DNA of 8,320 nucleotides from Deltaproteobacteria bacterium (GCA_003647385.1 QMMT01000061.1:1-8320), one strand, 5' to 3'; positions 1-7,729 are shown, numbered from the stretch's first letter. The notes: generated by a model from the letters alone, not told the origin. A program made the numbers and translations.

Positions 1-111
1 GAAGTCTTCAAATTCACACAACATTTCTGTATCAAAAGCATTGTATTTGTCCGGCCTGTTCAAAGTAAGATAGCCTATTTTATCTTTCTGTCTGAATATA
101 ATTCTATCCAT
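1..111 (-). CDS. Enoyl-CoA hydratase/isomerase (crotonase) family protein, N-terminal fragment
   Basis: Only the first 37 codons are present; the gene continues past the left edge. The translation starts MDRIIFRQKDKIGYLTLNRP and continues DKYNAFDTEML. The pattern of a hydrophobic strand followed by LNRP-x-K-x-NAF is the standard opening of crotonase-fold enzymes that hydrate or isomerise acyl-CoA thioesters in the cytoplasm. The ATG lies 16 bp after the acyl-CoA dehydrogenase stop codon and is preceded by AAAGGGA at a usable distance, so the two are probably co-translated. The pairing fits consecutive steps: dehydrogenation to an enoyl-CoA, then hydration. The catalytic glutamates and oxyanion-hole residues lie beyond the window, so hydratase, isomerase, hydrolase and methylthioacryloyl-CoA hydratase (DmdD-like) activities cannot be separated. 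The family call is good; the specific function is open. Confidence 0.85.
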   Translation of the reverse strand, partial: MDRIIFRQKDKIGYLTLNRPDKYNAFDTEMLCEFEDF

Positions 112-127
112 TAAAAACGTCCCTTTT

Positions 128-1930
128 TTAATCTTTGAAATACGCTGTCTTCATATTAACAGTCAGGTTATCGTTGTCCATAAGCCGTGCAGCAAGGGAA
201 TAAGCTTTTGGCAGTTCATACCTGAAAAAATAATTCATTGTAAAAAGCTTACCATTATAAAAATGCGTATCTTTTTTAGAACAATTTCCGGATAAGGCTT
301 TTTGAGCTGCAATTCCCTGGATCAGCCATTGCCATGAAATAACGATCAAGCTGTAAAATTCAAGGAAAAGAGTAGCATCGGAAAGATAGACATCAATTCC
401 TTTTTCTCCGGCCACATTAAAAAGGAAACCTGCGACCTTTTCAAGCTCTTTCATGGCCTTCCCAAGCTCTTTGGCAAAATATTCAAGTTCCGTTGCTTCT
501 TTTGCAGTTTTTATGGTCTGTTTGACCTCTTCCATAAACAGCAGAGCAGCTTTGCCGTTTTTCATTACCATTTTTCTTCCCAAAAGATCCATCCCCTGGA
601 TACCGGTTGTACCTTCATGTATGGCATGAATCCTGACATCTCTTAGGTATTGTTCAACCGGGAAATCTTCACAATATCCGTAGCCGCCAAAGCACTGTAT
701 GGCTGTACTGGTGGAAAAAATCCCCTGTTCTGATGGAAACGCTTTTGCAACGGGTGTTAACAGATCCAGTAAAAGTGCATACTTTTCTTTCTCCTCTCCT
801 TTAGATACTTTCATAAGATCCGCATACATGCAGCATTGGAGGATAAGAGACAAAGAACCTTCCACAACCGATTTTTGAAAAAGAAGCATCCGTTTGACAT
901 CGGCATGTTCAATAATGGGGATCTGTTTTGTTAAAGGATCTTTCTGGGTTACGGGTCTGCCCTGGGGCCTTTTTTCAGTATATTCAAGCGCTGCATAATA
1001 GGCGGCCGATGCAATGGCACAGGATGCCAGGCCCACCAGGATTCTGGCATCATTCATCATCTGGAACATGTGAATAAGACCTTTGTTCTCTTCTCCCACA
1101 AGCCACCCCTGGCAGTCATCTTTTTCACCCATGGACAATTCTGCAGCCGGTGCACCCCTGTAGCCCAGTTTATGATAAATAGATGCCACTGTTATGTCAT
1201 TGGAAACAAGATGCCCCTTTTTATCCAGTCGTTTTTTGGGAACCACAAACAAAGAGATACCTTTTGCTCCGGGGGGTGCATTTTCAATTTTTGCCAGCAT
1301 CAGATGAATGACATTCTCAACACCGTCATGATCCCCTGCGGATATAAAGGTTTTAACACCCTTGATTTTATAGTGTCCATTTTCATCCGGATAGGCGGTT
1401 GTTATAATATCAGACAGGGAACTGCCTGCCTGGGGTTCTGTCAACGCCATGGTACCCTGCCATTTACCATCCAGCATTTTAGGAACATACGTATCTATCA
1501 GTTCCTTACTGCCAAAAGAGGTGATTAATTCAGCCGCGCCGGCGGTCAGTTCAGGATAAGCAGTGGCAGAATAATTAGAAGCGGCAAAAATAAAACTGGC
1601 GGTTCCCCTGATAATAAGAGGAATCTGATCACCGCCATGTGCTTCAGAGAAACCGGATGCAATCCACCCACCCTGCCCGAACTCTTTCATGATTTTTTTT
1701 ACAGCTTTATGCACTTTAACCTCACCATTCTCCAAGACTGGCGGGTTCCTGTCCATCTTCTCTAAAACCGGATACATCAATTTGACAGCCAGTTTCAAGG
1801 CTGCATCAATTACCATGTCAAACATTTTCTCATTATGCCTGCTGTAATAGTCAAAATCTGTAAGGAATTTTGAATCGAAAATTTCTTTGATCATGAAACT
1901 AATATTTCTTTTGCTGACAAATTTTGACAT
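128..1930 (-). CDS. Acyl-CoA dehydrogenase with extended C-terminal domain (DmdC-like branch)
   Basis: A 600-residue FAD-dependent acyl-CoA dehydrogenase, which forms the alpha,beta double bond in a CoA thioester and passes electrons to electron-transfer flavoprotein. Visible signatures are MALTEPQAGSSLSD (161-174, flavin/substrate loop), QCFGGYGYCEDFPVEQYLRD (412-431) and RIHAIHEGTTGIQG (433-446). Glu439 of HEGT is in the position of the catalytic base of medium-chain enzymes. At 600 residues it is far longer than the usual 380-400. The extra C-terminal part (about 455-600) and the N-terminal leader match the subgroup that includes DmdC (3-methylmercaptopropionyl-CoA dehydrogenase) and many uncharacterised FadE-like proteins. 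The first ATG is chosen because GGAG (1939-1942) sits 8 nt upstream; Met13 has only a weak site. It lies between the DUF362 gene (29 bp gap) and a crotonase gene. The substrate is unknown, and DmdC-like describes architecture only. Confidence 0.95.
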   Translation of the reverse strand: MSKFVSKRNISFMIKEIFDSKFLTDFDYYSRHNEKMFDMVIDAALKLAVKLMYPVLEKMDRNPPVLENGEVKVHKAVKKIMKEFGQGGWIASGFSEAHGGDQIPLIIRGTASFIFAASNYSATAYPELTAGAAELITSFGSKELIDTYVPKMLDGKWQGTMALTEPQAGSSLSDIITTAYPDENGHYKIKGVKTFISAGDHDGVENVIHLMLAKIENAPPGAKGISLFVVPKKRLDKKGHLVSNDITVASIYHKLGYRGAPAAELSMGEKDDCQGWLVGEENKGLIHMFQMMNDARILVGLASCAIASAAYYAALEYTEKRPQGRPVTQKDPLTKQIPIIEHADVKRMLLFQKSVVEGSLSLILQCCMYADLMKVSKGEEKEKYALLLDLLTPVAKAFPSEQGIFSTSTAIQCFGGYGYCEDFPVEQYLRDVRIHAIHEGTTGIQGMDLLGRKMVMKNGKAALLFMEEVKQTIKTAKEATELEYFAKELGKAMKELEKVAGFLFNVAGEKGIDVYLSDATLFLEFYSLIVISWQWLIQGIAAQKALSGNCSKKDTHFYNGKLFTMNYFFRYELPKAYSLAARLMDNDNLTVNMKTAYFKD

Positions 1931-1959
1931 TTTAAATTCTCCAGAATTTTTTATTGGGA

Positions 1960-3315
1960 TTAAGGAATGGTGTAGTAAGACTCATCGAATTCAGGGTTGT
2001 CTTTAAACCGTTTCATAAAAAAGGCACCCTCCATTTCCAAATTGGTAAAAAAGGACGGATCTATATCAATGCCGATACTTTTCAATGCAAGGGCCGCTTC
2101 TTCAGGCCTTGGCGGGCATCCCTCTATTTTGACAATTTCCTGAGGACCGTCATGGTTTTTGTTCAGCGCACACATGCACTGCCCCACAAGAATACTCTTT
2201 TTCATGTTCAAAGTGGGCCGCAGACGTTTGCCGGTTAAAAATTCAACCTCATCAAAGGGTTTGCCTTTGTAAGACATGGCAATGATGGTTAAAAGCTTAC
2301 CGATTAAAGGAGAACAATAGGTACACAATGTGGAATCGTACTTATGAAATCTTAAGCCTTTTATTCCCATTTTTTCCATGCTCGCAGGCAAGGTATTATC
2401 TTCATTGTAAGGAAAACTATCTTTGTGAAATGCAGCCACATCTTCAATTTTTTCGCCCAGGACTTCTATACCAATCAGATCCTTACTATCCTGGAAATCC
2501 TTATTATCAGATAGCCCGATAGAAAAGCCCCGGGTCTCAGCTGCCTGCACAAGATAGGGAATATCACGAGGATTATGACCCAATACTTTTGCACCCACCA
2601 TGTCTGCGGCAAGAACATTGGAAGAAGCAATGACAAGATCACTTTTCCTTGGTTTACCATCAAAAGAAGGCCCGCGTTCCAGGGTATAAATGCCATCTAT
2701 TATCGTTGCTGAAGGCGGCAACAGTTCTGGAAGACGTGAGATCATATAGTCCAGATCTTTTACGGTATCTGCATTATGACATTTTTTCCGGGAAGCAACA
2801 TTTAAAAATCCTTTGAGATTTTTAATCCCAAGGCTTACCCTGACCTGTGAATGAGCTTTTAAAACCGGGAGATTGACCAGAAAATCCGATGCCATAAGGT
2901 CGGCATTTACCTTGAGGGTCAGCCCGTCTGCAATTTCTATTTTTTCAAAAGGCCTCTCCCATACATCTAAAAGCTTGACCCCGTATCTTTTCTTCAGTTT
3001 TAAATACCCCAGTCCTTCAAAGGATTTTTGTCCGATATGCTTTTCTCTTGGATTCATTTGAAGGCTTCCCTCGACTATGGAAATATCATTGATCCCATAA
3101 TCCTTGAGCAGGATCACGGTCTCTTCCATAATAATTGAAGTTGTAACCACACCCCATTTAGGATAGGGAGTGTCAAGCCATACCACAATATTGGGTTTAA
3201 TCACTACCTTTGCATTCTTTGGAAGATGTTCAAAGGCATCAGCACTTTCAACCGCCTTTTTAATAGTCTCATTGTTTCTTTTAAACTTGTGGATTGCAAC
3301 TTTGATATGATTCAT
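1960..3315 (-). CDS. DUF362 domain-containing protein with C-terminal cysteine set
   Basis: A 451-residue protein of the DUF362 family (PF04015), whose reaction is not established. Family hallmarks are VVIKPNIV (37-44), the long conserved block FLVNLPVLKAHSQVR through GIKNLKGFLN (145-172), and IDGIYTLERGPSFDG (206-220). The last third has cysteines in the order CTYC (331-334), CMC (380-382) and GCPPRP (399-404). The GCPP stretch resembles, by eye, cluster-ligating segments of Fe-S proteins. Many DUF362 proteins carry a classical CxxCxxCxxxCP ferredoxin module; this one does not. There is no signal peptide or membrane segment, so it is probably cytoplasmic. The start is supported by AAGGGAG (3325-3331) about 9 nt upstream. 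It sits 26 bp after the glycerate kinase and 29 bp before the acyl-CoA dehydrogenase, which suggests a role in the same pathway. The redox or metal-binding role is inference. Confidence 0.9.
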   Translation of the reverse strand: MNHIKVAIHKFKRNNETIKKAVESADAFEHLPKNAKVVIKPNIVVWLDTPYPKWGVVTTSIIMEETVILLKDYGINDISIVEGSLQMNPREKHIGQKSFEGLGYLKLKKRYGVKLLDVWERPFEKIEIADGLTLKVNADLMASDFLVNLPVLKAHSQVRVSLGIKNLKGFLNVASRKKCHNADTVKDLDYMISRLPELLPPSATIIDGIYTLERGPSFDGKPRKSDLVIASSNVLAADMVGAKVLGHNPRDIPYLVQAAETRGFSIGLSDNKDFQDSKDLIGIEVLGEKIEDVAAFHKDSFPYNEDNTLPASMEKMGIKGLRFHKYDSTLCTYCSPLIGKLLTIIAMSYKGKPFDEVEFLTGKRLRPTLNMKKSILVGQCMCALNKNHDGPQEIVKIEGCPPRPEEAALALKSIGIDIDPSFFTNLEMEGAFFMKRFKDNPEFDESYYTIP

Positions 3316-3341
3316 TGATATTTTCTCCCTTCAAAATTTTT

Positions 3342-4676
3342 TCAGTTAATTAAAAGACACTGGATATCCATGACATTGGTGTTTGTCGGCCCTGTTATTA
3401 TCAAATCATCAAGCTTGTGAAAAAAATGATATGCATCATGACGTTTTAAATATTGTCTACAGTCCAGGCCGAGTTTTTGTGCCCTTGCTACAGTCTTCCC
3501 ATCGGCGATTGCCCCGGCAGCATCAGTGGGGCCGTCATTGCCATCCGTACCGCAACTACCCGCGATCATGCCCTTAATCCCATCAAGTTCAAGAGCAGCG
3601 GAAAGAGCAATTTCCTGGTTACGCCCACCTTTTCCCTTTGAATCTAAAAGCGTTACTATTGTCTCACCTCCTGCTATAAGTGCCACAGGTTGTAAAGATT
3701 GTTTTTTGAGCTCCATTGCTTTTTTCACCAGCATTTGTGCAGCTTTTCGGGCTTCTCCAGAGACTGGATCAGGCAGGACATAGGATCTATATCCAAGCAG
3801 TTCGGCTTTTTGGGCGGCAGCCGCCACTGCAAGGGCATTGGTCGCACATAAGACCTGTGTGACCTTTTCAAAAACAGGGTCGCAGGCTTTGGGAGTATCG
3901 GGAATGTTACCCCGGATTCCGGATTGCAGATGTTCAATAACCGATTGGGGTAACGCAGAAAAAATTTTATATTTTTCAACAATGTTTATTGCATCGCCAA
4001 AGGTGCTTGAATCAGGTGCAAAGGGACCAGAGGCTATGGCATCCAAATTGTCGCCAATGACATCGGAAATAGTCAGTACAATAACCCTTGCCGGAGCAGC
4101 CACACTTGCTGTCTGGCCGCCTTTGACAAAAGACAGGTGCTTGCGCACACAATTGATTTCATGAATATCAGCGCCGCACCCAAGAAGTATTTCATTTGTT
4201 TTCTGCTTATCTGTGAAACGAATGGATGCCACAGGTTGCGCCCAGAGAGCAGAACCCCCACCTGAAATAAGTGCTATAACCAGATCATTTTCTGTGGCCT
4301 TGCCAATCATATGAAGGGCTTGTCTGCACGATGCAACCCCGGCATTATCCGGAACAGGATGACCCGCCTCAGCTAAAGAAACAAAACGAGGTACAATAGT
4401 GCCGATATGCCCGTATTTAACCGTTACAATACCATCTGTGATATGGTCTCCTAAAATCTCTTCCACTGCCCGTACCATAGGCGCGCAGGCTTTTCCACAC
4501 CCGGTCACAAATATTCTTTTAAACTGACCCAGAGGGCATCGCAGCTCTTTTTGGCCGGCTTGAAGGACAAGATCTTTATGATCTTTTTTCAATACGGCTT
4601 TTACGGCAATAAAAGGGTCAACGGCACGAATCCCCGCTTCAAAAATCGACAATAAATTTTTCCGCTTATTATTCAT
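3342..4676 (-). CDS. Glycerate 2-kinase (DUF4147/MOFRL family)
   Basis: A 444-residue cytoplasmic kinase that transfers phosphate from ATP to D-glycerate, normally giving 2-phosphoglycerate in this family. The N-terminal DUF4147 domain shows GCGKACAPM (59-67, containing the conserved GKA lysine), SGGGSAL (138-144), EINCVRKHLSFVKGGQ (173-188) and SDVIGDNLDAIASGP (204-218). The C-terminal MOFRL domain shows AGGETIV (335-341), GKGGRNQE (348-355), CGTDGNDGPTDAAGA (375-389) and ITGPTNTNVMDI (427-438). Length and motifs are complete, so it should be active. Homologues are often misannotated as hydroxypyruvate reductase (TtuD); no reductase motif is visible here. The ATG lies 18 bp after the preceding stop and has no recognisable Shine-Dalgarno, so translation may depend on coupling to the upstream gene. 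Its presence implies that the pathway releases glycerate or a close hydroxy-acid analogue. Confidence 0.95.
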   Translation of the reverse strand: MNNKRKNLLSIFEAGIRAVDPFIAVKAVLKKDHKDLVLQAGQKELRCPLGQFKRIFVTGCGKACAPMVRAVEEILGDHITDGIVTVKYGHIGTIVPRFVSLAEAGHPVPDNAGVASCRQALHMIGKATENDLVIALISGGGSALWAQPVASIRFTDKQKTNEILLGCGADIHEINCVRKHLSFVKGGQTASVAAPARVIVLTISDVIGDNLDAIASGPFAPDSSTFGDAINIVEKYKIFSALPQSVIEHLQSGIRGNIPDTPKACDPVFEKVTQVLCATNALAVAAAAQKAELLGYRSYVLPDPVSGEARKAAQMLVKKAMELKKQSLQPVALIAGGETIVTLLDSKGKGGRNQEIALSAALELDGIKGMIAGSCGTDGNDGPTDAAGAIADGKTVARAQKLGLDCRQYLKRHDAYHFFHKLDDLIITGPTNTNVMDIQCLLIN

Positions 4677-4694
4677 AGCCGACAGTATTAAATT

Positions 4695-5798
4695 TTAGAA
4701 AGAAATTCTATAGCGGGCAACTTTTTTTTCATCAATAGTTATACCAAAGCCAGGACCTTCCGGTATTTTAATCATGCCATTTTCAATATCCATGATATCT
4801 TTTACAATATCATCAACATAACAAAAGGGCCCTTCCATTTCTGCCGCCGATATAATATTGGGTGTTGATGTATAAAAATGAGCCTGGGCTGATGTACCCG
4901 GAGTTGTTTCAATACATCCGCCCAAAAAACAGGGTATATTATTTTGTTCGCATAAAGCGGCAATTTGCTGGGAACGATAAATGCCCCCGCATTTGGGAAC
5001 TTTAATATTAATAACATCAGCGGCACCCGCAACAATAGCCCTTTGGGCATCATGAACAGTATAAACACTTTCATCCAGAGCAATGGGGGTTTCAAGACGA
5101 TCCGCCAGCATGGCAAGGCCTTCAAGATCCCAATCCGGCAAAGGCTGTTCAATCCATTCCAAAGCAATGGGTTCCATTTGTTCCAGAACCTTAAGAGCTG
5201 TTGAGCGGTCATATCCCTGGTTGGCATCAACCCTGAGCTTGATCTCATCACCAAGGGTTTTTCTGACAAGCCTGACGCGTTCCAGATCTTTACCGGAATC
5301 CAGCCCTATCTTAATCTTTATTGTATTAAATCCTTTTGCAACCAATTGTTCAGCCATGGCAGCAGTCTGTGCCGGCGAATCTATTCCAACGGCAGCGGTG
5401 ACAGGTATCCGGTCAACTCTTTTACCCCCTGTCAAACTGTGGACAGGCACACCATCAGCCTTACCGACCAGATCATAGGCAGCAAGATCAATACCGCACT
5501 TGGCCATAAGATTGAAAGGCATGGCCTGATCCATTCGTTGGTGCAAGACTTCCATGTTCCGGGGATCATAACCTTTGACCGCCGGTATAAGATACGTTGT
5601 CAGCACATCATAAAGGGATTTTTGATCATACCCGTAGACAGAATGGAAGGTTGTGCACTCGCCCCAACCGATCCGGCCTGAGTCATCTTCCATGCGAACC
5701 AGGACATGGTTGCTATGGGTAAGCGTTCCCAGGGCAATGGTAAATGGATGGTTCAAAGGTATCCTGACAGGTATGGCTTTGGCAGCAACTATTTTCAT
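4695..5798 (-). CDS. Enolase-superfamily enzyme, muconate-lactonizing (MLE) subgroup; probable racemase/epimerase or cycloisomerase
   Basis: A 367-residue mandelate racemase/muconate lactonizing family protein: an N-terminal capping domain, then a TIM barrel. The full MLE-subgroup catalytic set is visible. There is a KxK pair in TIKIKIG (Lys161, Lys163). Three metal ligands follow: Asp191 in RVDANQ, Glu217 in WIEQPL and Asp242 in ALDES. Lys266 in INIKVPKCGG is the opposite general acid/base, and Glu297 lies in GGCIETTPGTSA. Known activities of this subgroup include muconate cycloisomerisation, dipeptide epimerisation, N-succinylamino-acid racemisation, o-succinylbenzoate synthesis and proline-betaine epimerisation. 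The specific one cannot be read here. The ATG at 5798 is preferred over one at 5852: the shorter protein begins MKIVAAKAIPVRIPL, as family members do; AAAAAGGC lies 7 nt upstream; and the longer form would overlap dctM by 34 bp. It follows the TRAP genes directly, so it probably acts on the imported compound. Confidence 0.93.
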   Translation of the reverse strand: MKIVAAKAIPVRIPLNHPFTIALGTLTHSNHVLVRMEDDSGRIGWGECTTFHSVYGYDQKSLYDVLTTYLIPAVKGYDPRNMEVLHQRMDQAMPFNLMAKCGIDLAAYDLVGKADGVPVHSLTGGKRVDRIPVTAAVGIDSPAQTAAMAEQLVAKGFNTIKIKIGLDSGKDLERVRLVRKTLGDEIKLRVDANQGYDRSTALKVLEQMEPIALEWIEQPLPDWDLEGLAMLADRLETPIALDESVYTVHDAQRAIVAGAADVINIKVPKCGGIYRSQQIAALCEQNNIPCFLGGCIETTPGTSAQAHFYTSTPNIISAAEMEGPFCYVDDIVKDIMDIENGMIKIPEGPGFGITIDEKKVARYRISF

Positions 5799-5804
5799 TA
5801 AAAT

Positions 5805-5812
5805 GCCTTTTT
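5805..5812 (-). promoter_or_regulatory. Ribosome binding site deciding the start of the MLE-subgroup gene
   Basis: On the coding strand this reads AAAAAGGC, with 7 nt between the AAGG core and the ATG at 5798. It lies in the 20-bp gap after the dctM stop codon and is the main reason for choosing this start over the upstream in-frame ATG at 5852. The site is modest, and the choice also rests on where family proteins begin. Confidence 0.7.
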
Positions 5813-5818
5813 CTTTTA

Positions 5819-7108
5819 TTATTTGATAAAACCCAGCATGCCGGGGACCCACATGGTAATAGCCGGGATATAAATCACCAGGACCAGCACAAATAATTCA
5901 GCCAGGATAAAGGGCCAGAGTGCTCTGACCAGTTCGCCCAGTTTCAACTCACCAACAATCATTCCCATAAAAAGGCAGCCTCCCATGGGGGGTGTCATAA
6001 GGGCAATATTCAGATTAACACACATCATGATGCCAAAATGAAGAGGATGAACGCCAAGATTAATGGCTAAAGGGGCAAGGATTGGACCTAAAATCAAGAG
6101 TGCCGGACCGATATCCAGAAACATACCCACAATAATTAAGAAAATATTGCACAGCAGCAAAATTATATATTTGTTATCACTGATGGACATAAATATATGT
6201 GCCACCATCTCCGGTATCTGCTCAATGGCCAGAAACCAGGCAAGCACTGTTGCAGCAGACAAAAGCATGGTGATAACCCCCATGGTGACTGCACTTTTAA
6301 AAAAAACAGAGTAAAGATCCTTAAATGTCAAATTTCGGTAAACCACCAGCCCGACAAAAAGTGCAAAACCAACAGCAATGGCGGCAGCTTCCGTAGGCGT
6401 AAAAAAACCGCCAAGAATACCCCCCAGGATAATGATTGGCATCATCAAGGCCCACATGGCACCCCGGGTTCTTTTCACCAGACGGGAAAACGTAATTTTC
6501 TCCGGATTTGTCGGATAATTACGCCGCCCGGCTATAATTCGTGTCAAAATCATCAAGGCCACCCCGATCAGGAGACCGGGAACAATTCCAGCTGCAAAAA
6601 GACCTGCGATTGAGACTTCCATAATGGAGCCATACAGAACCATGATGATACTCGGTGGAATAATCGGGGCAATAATGGAAGAAGCCACGGTAACAGCAGT
6701 TGAAAAATCCCTTTCATACCCCTGTTGTGTCATGGATGGAATAAAGATACGGCCAAGGGCTGCCGTATCTGCTACAGCCGCACCTGAAATACCACCAAAA
6801 ATAATACTGGTCACAATATTAACCTGGGCCAGTCCGCCTTTTAAACGTCCAAAAAAAAGATTGGCAAAATCCACAAGTCTGGCTGTTAATCCCACTTTGT
6901 TCATGATATCCCCGGCCAGAAGAAAAAAAGGGAGCGCCAGAAAGGTAAAGCTGTCCATGGCTGAAAACATTCGTTGAGAAATCATGGAAAGGAATATGGC
7001 ATTATCTGTATAAATAAAACCGAATAAAGTTGTCAGAGCGACAACAATACCGACCGGGACACCAATAATTGCAAGACCGAAAAACAGTGTCAGTATTATG
7101 CCGATCAT
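5819..7108 (-). CDS. dctM: TRAP transporter large permease subunit (DctM)
   Basis: A 429-residue inner-membrane protein, the ion-coupled transport channel of a tripartite ATP-independent periplasmic transporter. It is strongly hydrophobic along its length, with around a dozen membrane or re-entrant segments. Family motifs are ALPFFLLAGDIM (58-69), GGISGAAVADTAALG (105-119), APIIPPSI (147-154), GGFFTPTEAAAIAV (233-246), GMFLDIGPALLILGP (328-342) and NLNIALMTPPMGG (365-377). Length is typical for a stand-alone DctM, not fused to DctQ. Its ATG overlaps the dctQ stop codon as ATGA, and a very strong GGAGGAGG precedes it, so the two permease subunits should be made together by translational coupling. 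The cargo is set by the binding protein, not by this subunit; a carboxylate is expected from the family. Confidence 0.97.
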   Translation of the reverse strand: MIGIILTLFFGLAIIGVPVGIVVALTTLFGFIYTDNAIFLSMISQRMFSAMDSFTFLALPFFLLAGDIMNKVGLTARLVDFANLFFGRLKGGLAQVNIVTSIIFGGISGAAVADTAALGRIFIPSMTQQGYERDFSTAVTVASSIIAPIIPPSIIMVLYGSIMEVSIAGLFAAGIVPGLLIGVALMILTRIIAGRRNYPTNPEKITFSRLVKRTRGAMWALMMPIIILGGILGGFFTPTEAAAIAVGFALFVGLVVYRNLTFKDLYSVFFKSAVTMGVITMLLSAATVLAWFLAIEQIPEMVAHIFMSISDNKYIILLLCNIFLIIVGMFLDIGPALLILGPILAPLAINLGVHPLHFGIMMCVNLNIALMTPPMGGCLFMGMIVGELKLGELVRALWPFILAELFVLVLVIYIPAITMWVPGMLGFIK

Positions 7109-7632
7109 GTGACCTCCTCCTTTCCGGGCACAAACTCGGTAAATATTTTTTTAATCACATTTAAAAAAAGCTGTACCAGAGTCAATGCAGCAGCAACAGG
7201 CACTGCAGCAAGTATCCAGGACATTGAAATCTGAAATGTTGAAGCCGTCATGATATTGTTGATGGTCATAAGATAGCCCTGCCACAACAGCACGACAAAA
7301 AAGATAGCCACAAGGAGATCAACCACATAACTCATTAATTTTACAACAATTTGCGGAACAAAGCCGTCCAGAACCTCAACCTTGATGTGCTTGTCCTGCC
7401 GCAAAGCAATACTGACAGCAGTAAACCCCAGCCATACAAGCAGATACCGGGCAACCTCTTCTGTCCACATAAAAGGGCTTTGCATCACATATCGAAAAAA
7501 GACACCCAGAATTGCAATTATAGTCATGGTAGCAAAGCAGAATACACACAAGGCCCCGCATATTTTTTCAATGGCCAGGCCGATTTTTTCAGCAGTATCA
7601 ATGATACTTTGTGCTCTGGAATAATTTGGCAT
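7105..7632 (-). CDS. dctQ: TRAP transporter small permease subunit (DctQ)
   Basis: A 175-residue inner-membrane protein that partners DctM in TRAP carboxylate importers. Four hydrophobic segments are visible, at about 25-46, 60-78, 98-119 and 138-162. The DctQ signature is present: FFRYVMQSPFMWTEEVARYL (45-64) with Arg47, Trp56 and the Glu58-Glu59 pair, followed by LVWLGFTAVSIALRQDKHI (65-83). The start is supported by AGGAG (7642-7646) about 9 nt upstream. It follows the binding-protein gene after a 97-bp gap containing a stem-loop, and its end overlaps the start of dctM by 4 bp. The P-Q-M order is the usual one for these operons. Confidence 0.95.
   Translation of the reverse strand: MPNYSRAQSIIDTAEKIGLAIEKICGALCVFCFATMTIIAILGVFFRYVMQSPFMWTEEVARYLLVWLGFTAVSIALRQDKHIKVEVLDGFVPQIVVKLMSYVVDLLVAIFFVVLLWQGYLMTINNIMTASTFQISMSWILAAVPVAAALTLVQLFLNVIKKIFTEFVPGKEEVT
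7113..7120 (-). promoter_or_regulatory. Strong ribosome binding site of dctM, inside the end of dctQ
   Basis: The coding strand reads GGAGGAGG, an almost ideal Shine-Dalgarno, 4 nt before the ATG of dctM and embedded in the last dctQ codons. It is the strongest site seen in the window. Together with the ATGA overlap it suggests coupled, roughly equal synthesis of the two permease subunits. Confidence 0.75.
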
Positions 7633-7658
7633 ATTCTGGCTCTCCTATTCTGGTTTAA

Positions 7659-7700
7659 AATTGACGTCCAATGAGAGTACACATCTCAAGGACGTCAATT
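7659..7700 (-). terminator. Intergenic stem-loop between dctP and dctQ, possible attenuator or mRNA-processing element
   Basis: A perfect 11-bp inverted repeat pairs 7659-7669 with 7690-7700 (AATTGACGTCC against GGACGTCAATT). Inside it a second 5-bp helix pairs 7672-7676 with 7684-7688, separated by a small unpaired step, and closes on a 7-nt loop. On the transcribed strand the stem is followed by a short run, TTTTAAACC, so it is at best a weak intrinsic terminator. It lies 29 bp after the dctP stop and 26 bp before the dctQ start. Stem-loops here in binding-protein operons commonly give partial termination or 3'-end protection, so that binding protein exceeds permease. The structure is seen directly; the role is inferred. 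Each arm also contains the palindrome GACGTC, so a protein-binding site is an alternative. Confidence 0.6.
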
Positions 7701-7729
7701 ATTTATAAAATTATCACCAAAATAACAGG

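Noticed and set aside
1070..1528. Plus-strand open frame of 152 codons inside the acyl-CoA dehydrogenase gene
   Set aside because: It is antisense to a gene with unambiguous family motifs, its translation shows no recognisable domain, and similar shadow frames occur opposite most genes here.
1934..1949. 7-bp inverted repeat (AAATTCT-CC-AGAATTT) over the ribosome binding site of the acyl-CoA dehydrogenase gene
   Set aside because: The arms are AT-rich and the 2-nt spacer forces the inner pairs open, leaving a weak helix; chance occurrence is likely in this composition.
5799..5852. Extension of the MLE-subgroup enzyme to an upstream ATG (18 more residues)
   Set aside because: It would overlap the end of dctM by 34 bp, adds residues not seen at the start of family members, and the internal ATG has a better ribosome binding site.
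6197..6613. Plus-strand open frame of 138 codons opposite dctM
   Set aside because: Its lysine-, asparagine- and histidine-rich translation is what is expected from the complement of a hydrophobic membrane-protein gene; there is no domain or convincing start.
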